Positions 25,531 through 35,378 of a stretch of DNA of 64,000 bases are shown one piece after another. Position 1 is the first letter of the stretch. Each line of letters starts with the position of its first letter. Location: contig NC_068570.1 of assembly GCF_025698545.1 (NCBI RefSeq), positions 2,108,001 through 2,172,000 on the forward strand, written 5' to 3'. Under the pieces are notes generated by a model. It worked only from the letters and a program-made list of their open reading frames with translations. It had not been told where the DNA came from and did no database searches. The stretch is from Gossypium raimondii (taxonomy: Eukaryota > Streptophyta > Magnoliopsida > Malvales > Malvaceae). A program made the position numbers and the translations under genes.

Positions 25531-26646
25531 TCAAGCCAAAGCATGTAGTTGAGGAACAAAAGAGAACCACCTAAACCCACAACTCCATTTGTCAGGCAAC
25601 CAAGGACACTTTGGTAACCAATGCCAACTCCTCCTCTCAACCTTATAATACAAAATCTCCGGCCAAGTATGACAACAAACACAAATCATCCCACGGTGCC
25701 AAAAGCAATACACATGTTCATAGTTATGGTAACAAACAGACACAAATTTCCTACACATCAATTCAGGCAATCTCTCTATTTCTTCCCATTTCTTTCCTTC
25801 TTTTAATTCCCACAATCTCATACTCCTTGAAATCCCATTCCTCCCAACACCACCCAACATATACAACTTTTTCCTATCACTAACACCACTCACTAGCCTC
25901 ACAAACGTTAGTTCCCTCGGCATTTCAACGTTGAGATTCCCCCATTTGCCAGTTCCCAAGTCGAAACACACCACTGAAAATGGCTCCGGTGTGGTGAAAC
26001 ATAAAGACCCATCGTAGAACGCACCTTCCTGATGGAAATTTTCGAATAAAAGTGGTTGATAACCATCGTGTTCGGTCCAAGAATGGACCACCGAGTCGTA
26101 CACGAAGGCTCGATTGGAAGAGAATTTGGTACAAAGGGTGAAGATTTTGTACCCTTTTGGGGTTGAAACTAGAGTGAGGAGCTCGAATGAAAATGGGAAA
26201 AAAGGGAGTTCAATAACCCTTGATGATTTGGCTAACATGTTACATACTAAAAAAGAACAACAACTTGGTAGGGCAAAACATAAAAGACCATTAGACGATG
26301 AAATAAGATTGAATTGTGAAGAACCAAAAGGAGGAAACAAAGAGAAAGGTAGTGCTAAATCACGCCATGACCCAATAATGGTGTCGTACAAAGGGAAATG
26401 ACTGTAAAACTGTTGGTGTGAAAGCAACAAAAATGAACATAAACCAGAACCAGAACTGTGTTTGGTAATGAAAGTAGGAGAGAATACAAGGGAATTGAAA
26501 TGCTTACACGTTGACCTTAAGCTCAGAAACGTTTTAAGAGGCAAAAAACACAGTATGTGTTCGAGTAGTTCTTGGGGTAACTTGCTCCATATTACAGGAT
26601 CCATTGCTGTTGAGCTTGGTTTAGATTTTGAGCTTTTTGTAATCAT
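25531..26646 (-). CDS. F-box/kelch-like protein (SCF substrate receptor)
   Basis: Single exon, 371 residues, minus strand; start is the ATG at 26646. An F-box lies at about residues 18-58 (VIWSKLPQELLEHILCFLPL...LRSTCKHFNSLVFS) and would bind SKP1/ASK in a cullin-1 E3 ligase. The rest is a kelch-like/F-box-associated beta-propeller region, with phrases such as SSNGLLCF, FDLGTGKW and SMRLWELKEGKKWEEIERLPE, and a tryptophan-rich C-terminus (SWHWLPKCPWLPDKW). Layout and the S-LRLW-L...W-EIERMP signature resemble Arabidopsis At5g43190 and, more distantly, UFO. It is shorter than UFO and lacks UFO's N-terminal stretch, so UFO is not assigned. The substrate cannot be read from sequence. A possible minus-strand TATA (CTTATAAG) lies near 26712. 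Confidence 0.85.
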   Translation of the reverse strand: MITKSSKSKPSSTAMDPVIWSKLPQELLEHILCFLPLKTFLSLRSTCKHFNSLVFSPTFITKHSSGSGLCSFLLLSHQQFYSHFPLYDTIIGSWRDLALPFSLFPPFGSSQFNLISSSNGLLCFALPSCCSFLVCNMLAKSSRVIELPFFPFSFELLTLVSTPKGYKIFTLCTKFSSNRAFVYDSVVHSWTEHDGYQPLLFENFHQEGAFYDGSLCFTTPEPFSVVCFDLGTGKWGNLNVEMPRELTFVRLVSGVSDRKKLYMLGGVGRNGISRSMRLWELKEGKKWEEIERLPELMCRKFVSVCYHNYEHVYCFWHRGMICVCCHTWPEILYYKVERRSWHWLPKCPWLPDKWSCGFRWFSFVPQLHALA

Positions 26647-28744
26647 GGGGTTGTGTTGATTTTGTATTTTGATGATCTTTAAGTATTTTGATTTTCAAAG
26701 GAATACTTATAAGAGGAAACTGAGATGGAAATGGATAAATAAATAAGAGAGTAGAATAAAATAAGTAATAACAGCTTTGTGCTTCCATTGACTTGTTGAT
26801 TGCTAATTTAACACGCAGTGTTTTGAAAAATGACGACGATTTGACCAGATAATATTAATATTTTTGGGATAATATAAATTTCGTCTATTCGGTACTTGAA
26901 TTCAGTAACTAGGTTCATTCTGGTCCTTGAATTTAGATTCTATCAAGATCTGATGACGTGACCAATGTTACTGGAATAAGATCGGATCAGACAGATTAAG
27001 AATTGATCGATATAATGGTCCAAACAACAGGGTTGAACCATTGACTCGAAAACTGCTTGAAATTGATAAAAATTGAAAATCGGGACAAAAATCGACAAAT
27101 GAAGAGGTTGAACCAATTTAATATTTTTAAAAAAATTCTTTTAGATTTTTATGAATTTTTATTATTTATTTAACTACTTTCGGTCCGACAATCAGGAACC
27201 GGCGATTTGACTTATTCAACCATTAGTCTGATCATTAAAACACCGAATGTAACACTCTGAGATTATACCTCATATCATCTAGAAATTTATATAAATTATT
27301 TAACTTTCAACTGATGGTGTGACATAATCTCAAAATGCCACATCATCAAACTTTTATATTTTTCAAGTTTAGGGACCAAAATGGACTTAGTTGTAAAGTT
27401 CAAGTGCTAAAATGGACCAAAAAAAGTACAAGTACCAAAGTGAACTTAGATGCCAAGTTCAGGGGCTAAAAATTATAATATCCAATTTTATGTGTGGGTT
27501 TTGAGCAAAATTTTCAAAACTAGATCAGTAATCAAATCAATAAGCCATTAATCCTCTATTCAATCAAGTGGATATAAATTAAAAAGAATTGTTAGTAAGT
27601 GGACTCACTTAATAATTATATCAACTATAGAGTTCAACTCTATGATCTAATAAATATTAAATTAAATGACTTGTAGATATTTTATTTAATTAGATAATGA
27701 GATCCATTAATCTATGTATACATACTTGTTAATTTTTAATCATGATTGGTGCACTTAATAATCAAATTAAGATAAGAAATACAAGATTTGATTCTCTAAT
27801 AACTAAATTAAATTTGTTTTAGTACTATTTCTTTGAAGCATTATTTTCTTTTGGTTGCTTTAAAATTATAATTTTCTCAAATCTTAATTAAAGTGAAGAT
27901 ATTATATGCTTAAACGTATTTGAATTCGTATCCTTCAAGTTATTGTAACAACAACGATGACAATTAATATAAAACTCGACCGACTAAATCGATTAATTGT
28001 TAGAATCGTAATGTTGGAGTTCTATAAATTAAAATTTCCATAAAAAGTGTCAAATACATATGTATAATATTCTATACTTGTCCCTCCCGTGTGAGTTTCC
28101 AGTTCCACCATAAGCAATTGTCATGAGTGAGTGAGTTTTGTTCGGTTATATTCTGATTCTTCATCTATTTATACTTTGTATTGATTTGATTAAACTATAT
28201 TTATACTTGTAAACTCTAAAAATATATATATTTTACAGGGTTAAATCACTATTTGGGGCCTGAACTTTTTTTTATCCAAGTTAGTCCCTAAACTTAATAA
28301 TTGTTCCCATATTGGGGCCCAAACTAAATTAGGCAATTGTTCACACATTTAATTTTAAACTTTTTTTTTTAAATTAGTCCCTGAACTTGACAGTCTTTCC
28401 CATTATTATTATTATTGTGGACATGTTGTCAAGTGTCAACATTAATATTTTTTTTTTCTAAAAACAACACTCTCCATGCTTGTGTTTTTTATTACTATTT
28501 TAAACGTAGAAGATTCAATTATTATTAAAAAAAAGAGAGAAACAAAGGAAATATATTTTTATGTTTTGTTTCAATTTATATTTGCAATATTTTAGCTAAC
28601 AAGTTAAACATATGATATTTTTACTATTTGGTCTAAGTTGTTGCAATTAAAAATGAAAATTGTGATGTCAATATCAATATATATTTATTGATTGAATTGT
28701 AAAAATATATATATTTTTAAATAAAGTTTTGAATTTTTATTTTG
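26647..28744. other. AT-rich intergenic region with nested repeats
   Basis: A family C foldback appears split: its left arm is about 26885-26960 and its remainder about 27245-27480. Between them lies a family D repeat (GGTCCAAACAACAGGGTTGAACC to GGTCCGACAATCAGGAACCGG). A partial family B arm is at 28240-28420. No gene seen. Confidence 0.45.
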
Positions 28745-29212
28745 CGAAAATTATAGATTTAATCCATGTATTTTAATTTAATCATTTTTAGTTATGTATT
28801 TTTTAAATTTTAAAATTTTAGTCCTCACAAACGTTAACTATTAAATTCACTAACCTAAGTTTTGCTAGTTTCAAAATCTGATGCGCCAAACATATTATTA
28901 ATGTCATGTCAGTTTGTTATTTCCACTTATTACTCACTAAAAATCCAATTAATGGATTAACGACCACCATTTGCGTCAAGAATGAAATTTCGAAATTAGA
29001 AAAGTATAGAGACTTAGAACGATCCAAGTGGAGAACAGAGACCAAATCTACAACTTTTCCGCGTAGTACAATACTAGTAATTGAATTTAACCAAACGGAT
29101 TTAGTTGTTATTATTTGGGTCAGGACTAAAATTCTAAAATTCAAAAAGTATAGGGACTAAATCTATAACTTTCGTAAAGTACAGAGACTAATAACAGAAT
29201 TTAACCTTAAAG
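28745..29212. repeat. Dispersed repeat, family E (copy 1)
   Basis: Shares a ~470-bp layout with 30058-30595: TTTAATC..GTATTTTAATTT, TTTTAGTCCT, TCTGATGCGCCAAACATA, GGATTAACGACCACC, GGGTCAGGACTAAAATT and a closing AATTTAACC. The ends are partly inverted. Short ORFs inside it are repeat-derived and not called. Confidence 0.6.
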
Positions 29213-30057
29213 AAAGTTTTAAATCCGAGTATTGTAAATGAAAAAGACAACAATGTTAGAGAGCTCGCCTCTCATTTAACAATCTTGTCTAACTTGACTC
29301 TGAATTTAGTCAGAATTCAGCTAATTTATCTTTAAAATTCTCATAATTTATTATAATGTGTTTTTTTATATAATATTTAACTTTTTATAAAAAAATTATT
29401 TACGAAAATAACACAACATCGTTTTTTATATTAAAATCATATGTCATTTGATTTGTTTTACTTTTATTCTTCATTCATATTATTTTAATATGACTATAGA
29501 TGCAAAATATGAATATATAATTATATAATGTCATTTTCTCATGTTATTTTTTATTCATAATTTTTTAATTAATAATTACTTTAATTATATTCATACTAAA
29601 ATATGAATGCATAATCTTAATATATATAATTAGAATTTTTATACGTGAAATTATATCATATATATTTATCTTGATATAGGTGAAAGCTATCATCAAAATT
29701 TTTAGATCGGGACAGGTGGTCGAACTGGTCAAGCCATCAGTTCATCAATTCGAGAGGTGTTCAATTAAATAAATCAATAAAAAATTTCAAAAAATAAAAT
29801 AAAATATTTAAAATAAAAAGTCATGTTCAACCACTTAGTTCAATCGATCTCTACTAGTTCTCAAATCAATTAATCTAATAATTTTTTTAGACCGATATCT
29901 CAACTAATTCTCGATCTATCTGATTCAAACAATATTGACTATTACCCACGTTAAGTAAAAAAAATGAGGTGAAATTAATATTTATCAAATATACCAAATA
30001 CCTTACGTGGCCAAGTTGTTGTTTTTGCAGGCTTTGAAAGCTCAAGTTCACTTTATT
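29213..30057. other. AT-rich spacer between two family E repeats
   Basis: Includes a family D repeat at about 29690-29900 (GATCGGGACAGGTGGTCGAAC...). No gene seen. Confidence 0.4.
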
Positions 30058-30595
30058 AAATAGGTCAAATTTGCAATTAGACCCTACACTTTGCATAAGT
30101 TACGGATTTAGTACTTATACTTTAATTTGGTCATTTTCAGTTTCTGTACTTTTAGAATTTGAAAATTTTAGTCCTAACCGAATGATAACTATTAAATTTA
30201 TTAAGTTAAGTTCTGTTATTTTCAAAATTTGATGTGTCAAACATACTATCACATGTGTAATGCTCTGTTTGTATGTTATTTTCACATATTACTCACAAGA
30301 AAAATCAATTAATAGATTTAACGACCGTCGTTTGTATTAATACTGAAATTTTGAAATTCAAAAAATAAAACCACTAAGAATGATCCAATTAGTGAACCTG
30401 GACTAAATCTATAACTTTACGCATATAGGACTAATAACATAATTTAACCAAACAAATTTAACTGCTACCATTGGGTCAGGACTAAAATTTCAAATTTTGA
30501 AAAGTATAGGGACAAAAATTGATAAATTAAAATACAGGTTCTAAATTCACAATTTACACAAAGTACAAGGTGTAATAACAACATTTGACCTATTA
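30058..30595. repeat. Dispersed repeat, family E (copy 2)
   Basis: Second copy, with inverted ends: TAGGTCAAATTTGC...CTACACTTTG at the left and CAAAGTACAAGG...CATTTGACCTA at the right. Shares TTTGATGTGTCAAACATA and GGGTCAGGACTAAAATTTC with copy 1. Confidence 0.65.
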
Positions 30596-31607
30596 AATAT
30601 GTCACATAATTTTATTTATTTTTCGTATCCAAGTCCACTAAACTGCGAGGGTTTAAGGTTTTGGGCTAAACACTAAATATGTGACAATAATGGGCCATGC
30701 TTGGATAAATCTATACTTTCTAAAATAAAAGAATTAATAATATTATTATTTTATTTAGATATTTTATTTGTAATTTTATAACAATTAAATAAAATTTTCA
30801 ATTTTTTATTTGAAATTTAATAAGTTAAGTTTAATACATCATTTAGCACCCAAATTTGATTTTTCTAATGTGATATTTAATTTTAGTAAAAGTTATTTAT
30901 TTTGATATTCGTGCATAATAGTGATAAAAAAAATTAATTCCGGTTTTAAGAATGATTTGATAAAAAATTATAATGAACTAATAACGTTAGCAATCCACCT
31001 TTCATAAAAAGTTGCTTTAAAACCCAGAAAGAAGATCCCGGCCACCAAATTGCATTTAACAAATTAAACAAAGTCACAAGTAACATTGATTTATTCTATT
31101 AAAAAAATCACGAGAATTCAAACCCAATAATATTAGTAATTAACTTTCATTAAATGAACACTAAATCCTAAAGTAATCATCGAAAAATTAAGATCGTTAT
31201 GTTCGGATACCAAATTATATAGTTTTTGTCAAATACAAGCATCGTGTTGGATAAGAAATAAACACCGTATAAAAATGTCAAATTCAAGTACCAAATATTA
31301 TATTAAAATCAATAAGTTATCAATTTTAATATTTATCTGCATAACTTTTTGTCTTTAAATTATACTTAAATAAATATTTTAAAACTTTATTTGAATACAA
31401 TAAAATATTATAATTTATCTATCTACTTTAAGTTAGCATAATATATATTTTTATAATGTTATTAGTTGGTTCAAATTGATAACATTATTAATTTATATAG
31501 TTAAAGTGACGAGGTAAATTTTTTAAAAAATTACTATTAAGCATTAGACTGTTCTATAAATTTATTATAAATTGAAGTTGATTTGATTATTTTAAAATAG
31601 TACTTTA
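30596..31607. other. AT-rich intergenic region
   Basis: No gene, domain or clear repeat boundary seen. Confidence 0.4.
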
Positions 31608-31882
31608 GTATCACTATTTGGGATCTGAACTTGACAATTATTTTCATATTCGGACTTCAACTTTTTTTTTTGTCTAAGTTAGACTTTGAACTTAGCAATT
31701 GTTCTCACATTGGCTGCCTGAATTAAACAACTATTCCTACATTGGAACTTGAATTAAACAACTATTTCCACATTGGGGCTTGAACTTTTTTCCGTCTAAG
31801 TTAGTTCTTTAACTTAACAAGTATTCCCACATTGAGGCCTAAGCTTTAGGGTTTAACTAAAAATATTAAGAACTAACTTGAA
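31608..31882. repeat. Repeat arm, family B, interrupted by a MITE
   Basis: Several near-copies of a GAACTTGACAATTATT / CACATTGGGGCTTGAAC unit lie in tandem. The right side resumes after the MITE (32150-32200). Same family as 3087-3494. Confidence 0.5.
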
Positions 31883-32149
31883 CAATGGCGGAGCCTAGTA
31901 GAGGCCCGGGAGGGGGGGCCATGGCCCCCAAGGTTTAATTTTTTTCTAATTTATCCCTTTTTAGATATACTATGATTCTCCAAAAAATATAAGTAGGTCC
32001 CCCAAGGTTTAAGATTTTTGTAATTTCCTCCTTTGTATATATACTATAGCCCTCTCAAAAATTGATTGTTTATATGTTTAAATCGATTGTTATATAGCAC
32101 ATCCAATTTTAGCTTGTCCCCCAAGATTAACATCCTGGCTCTGCCACTG
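31883..32149. mobile_element. 267-bp hAT-type MITE with perfect 8-bp target duplication
   Basis: Inverted ends are CAATGGCGGAGCCTAG at the left and CTGGCTCTGCCACTG at the right. Identical 8-bp direct repeats AACTTGAA flank it at 31875-31882 and 32150-32157. The CAGTGGCGGAGCC-type end and 8-bp duplication are standard for plant hAT MITEs. The interior has a C/G-rich patch (GGAGGGGGGGCCATGGCCCCC) and repeated CCCCCAAGGTTTAA phrases; there is no coding capacity. Confidence 0.85.
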
Positions 32150-32539
32150 AACTTGAACAAAAAAAGGTTTAAACCCTCGATATAAGTCCAAATAGTTAAT
32201 CAGATTGAAAGTATTAATAATATTATACAAGTCCAAAATACACTAAATTAAAAGTCAAAAGATTAAACCTTGAACTTTAAAAGGACCAAATTAAAACTTC
32301 AAAATATTTAAAACTAAATCTAGAATTTTCTTGACTAAAATCCAACACTTATTTAGGGCAGAGCTCCCATTATCAAATTCAAGTTACAGAGAAGAATTTA
32401 GACAGTTGAGCTTGTCAAAAGAATGAATTGAGTCCTTCAACACCAAAAACACAACCAAAAGCAAAAAAAGAATGAAAAAAAATATAATTTTTTTAAAAAA
32501 AATCCTAAAAATTTACAGAAGATTAATTACACAACATAA

Positions 32540-33217
32540 TCAGCTTTTCTTATGGTAATCACGAACAGGAGATGAAGACTTACTTCGAACAACCTCAGAT
32601 TCATTGCTCAATTTTCTTACATGATCTTTCTTCTTCTTCTTCTTCATTATTCCTCTTCTTACATTACTGTAATTCCCTCCTTGTATTGTAGGAACCATAT
32701 ACCATCCAACACAAGTTAACAATATCGAAACCGATCTTCCAAAGAACACTAATAACACCAAAACCAACACAAAAAATGTTGGTAAATAAAAATATGGTCG
32801 CTTCCATGAAAACCCTTTTTTGTTCTTCTTCTTGTCTGGTTGTAATCTTGATATCTTCTTCATTACATCTTTGGCTTCACTTAAGGTTTCCATTGAATGC
32901 TTATGATCCCATGCTTCTTGTTCTTGTTGTTTGGTTTCAACAGGTTTTGGCTTTGGTTCTTTGTCTTTGAGCTTTACAACGACAGGGACAAAATCTGTTG
33001 AATCTTTGTACATGAAACGAACCATGGATATGTCTCGAGAACCTGTCTGTAGATGGATCTTTTGTTTCTTGTCTTCAAGCTCTGATAAAAGTGCAGAAAA
33101 CTTGTCGAGACCACGGCCGGAATATGGGTTCTTGTTGTTGTCTTTGTTATGGCTTTTATGATCATAATCAGCATCTTCTTGACGATTAGAAGCTCCACAG
33201 ATCAATGGATGAAACAT
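32540..33217 (-). CDS. ZCF37-like plant-specific protein with a membrane segment
   Basis: Single exon, 225 residues, minus strand; start is the ATG at 33217. The opening MFHPLICGAS and the motif NPYSGRGLDKFSALLSELE (residues 30-48) resemble the Arabidopsis ZCF37 (At1g59590) family as I recall it. A charged, Lys/Glu-rich middle (about 84-137) leads to a strongly hydrophobic segment (about 143-176) that could make one long or two short membrane spans. The C-terminus is Lys-rich (seven consecutive Lys near 192) and ends SPVRDYHKKS. No enzymatic motif is visible and the biochemical role of the family is not known to me. The following 32180-32539 is AT-rich 3' flank. Confidence 0.8.
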   Translation of the reverse strand: MFHPLICGASNRQEDADYDHKSHNKDNNKNPYSGRGLDKFSALLSELEDKKQKIHLQTGSRDISMVRFMYKDSTDFVPVVVKLKDKEPKPKPVETKQQEQEAWDHKHSMETLSEAKDVMKKISRLQPDKKKNKKGFSWKRPYFYLPTFFVLVLVLLVFFGRSVSILLTCVGWYMVPTIQGGNYSNVRRGIMKKKKKKDHVRKLSNESEVVRSKSSSPVRDYHKKS

Positions 33218-35378
33218 TTGAAAATTTTGGGTTAATGGGGATTTTTTGGAGGGGGATTTGTTTGATTGAAAAAGAGAAATGGAGGACTTTGGGTCTTAAA
33301 TATGAAGTTTTGTATCAACTTGGTCAAAATAAAGCAAAAAGATGAAATTCTTGCGAGTAAAATGGAATCTTCCTCTTGTTTTAATTAGGGTTGGAGACTA
33401 TAAATGTAAATGAGATGTTTCACCTTTTTATAATTTTTTTTATTTATTAAGGCTAAAGATTTTGACTTTGTATTTGCTTTGGGAAGAGGTGGATTTGTAT
33501 TGACTTTTAATCAAAAGAATGACGTAATGATGCAGAGTTATTATTAGGGTTGGTCCTCAAATTATGATTTATGTTTTAAATTGGTCCTTTAGTTTCAAAA
33601 TGTTCTTATTGAGTCTTTAGTCGTATTGTTCGTCGGTCTAAACATTAGCTTGAATATTAAAGGACAACTCAAATATGAGATGAAACATATTTAAAATGCA
33701 CTAATCAAATTATAAAAACGTCAATCATAAATTTTAATATTACTATTTTTAACACGTTACGTCTTAAGATACCTTTAACCCACATGTTTTAGATATGTTC
33801 CACGATAGATTTCAATTGGCATTAAACATTTAAAGCTAATGATTAAATTGACAAAAGAATCTGATTGATACAGTACTGATATTTTATGATCTCAATTAAA
33901 ATATTTTGAAGTTTATGGACCAATTTGAAATTTAAACTAAGTCATGTATCCAACTTAGTCAAATTTAATGATTTGAAACTTGCGAGTAAATGGAAGCTTC
34001 GTCGTGGATTACAGTATGGTTTGACATCTAGTTTGAGTACAACTTTATTTAGTGTTGGAGAGGATGAATGTGAATAAAAGGTTGTTCCTTGATAAATTAT
34101 TTATTTATGAGGGCTTGAAATGGTGGTGGATTCATATCGACTTTTATAAAAGAAATGATGCAATGATAGTGGAATTATTATTAGGGTTGGTCCTCAAACT
34201 ATGATTTATATTCTAATTTAGTTTTCAAAATTTTAAAATAACAATATCGTATCAATCAAGTCTTTTTACATAGACGTCTTGGATCTAACCTGTCATGTCA
34301 ATAAAAATTTGAGAAGTTGCTTTCTTTTAACATGTCAAATTCAAGTACATTTTACCATTTGGTCCACATATTTTAAATATACTCCACGATAGATTAGAAA
34401 TGACAATTAATACCCAAACTACCAAGGTACTTAAAGAACTTAATTAAAACGATCTAAAGTTTGAAGACCAATTTGATATCTAAACCATACTTTAAGAACA
34501 CATAGTGAAACTAACCCTTTTATTAACTTGTACTGTAATTATTAACACTTTCTAGTTGAGAAACTCTAGAATTTGGAACAAAGGACTTATTATTATACAA
34601 AAGAAAGTAAGCCATTGAAAGGGAAAATATGATAAATCTGTAATTTTCCAATTAAATTAGTACGAATATATGATGTCAACAGTTACCAAATGTTTGGATT
34701 TTTCTTGCAATTATTCAAAGAATGGATATCTACTTAGAGATTTTTCTTTTAGAAAAACAAAATAGTCAAAAATATGAAATAAATACTTGGGAATCACGTG
34801 CCATATATATAAATAAACCTTCAAAGGTCATATGGTAAGACAATGACCATGTCGTTAATGGTGACCATATCCACATTCAATTCATTGTATAGGATTAATT
34901 GCACTAAACATCCCTAACCAATTGTCCAATTTCTAAATGATCTCTAAACTTCAAGAACGTCATAATTGAAGCATTAATTGCATTTTTACTTTAAAATAGA
35001 GCAAATTTAAAACACGTGAATCAAATTGCAAACAAATATATACATACTGCATTGACAACTTTAATGTAATGTGTTAATAAAAGCCAACATTTTTTTTAGA
35101 AGATATCATATCTAAGCTATTCATGTAATAAGTACACACGTGTTCACAATTTGATTTATATATTTTAAATAATGATATGATAATGATACTTTGAAGTTTG
35201 AAAAAAAACCGTTTTGAAGTTTGAGAACTAATTTAGAATAAGATAAGGAAGATCGATAGCTGTATAAACTTGAGGTTATCGAGTCTAGATTTCATAAAAT
35301 TCACATATAAACAAGGTAAAAAGAAGGCATAGTGAAGGTGGAACCTCACTCAGTTCGTGATCTCATCACAAGGCATGG
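33218..35378. other. AT-rich intergenic region between the ZCF37-like gene and QQT1
   Basis: 33218-33320 is probably leader and core promoter of the minus-strand ZCF37-like gene. Phrases at 33540-33960 recur at 34180-34500 (TTATTATTAGGGTTGGTCCTCAAA; also CACGATAGATT), so the two halves look like a diverged direct duplication of about 640 bp spacing. No further gene seen. Confidence 0.45.

Noticed and set aside
25611-26659. Several plus-strand ORFs of 60-95 residues
   Set aside because: All are antisense shadows of the F-box gene.
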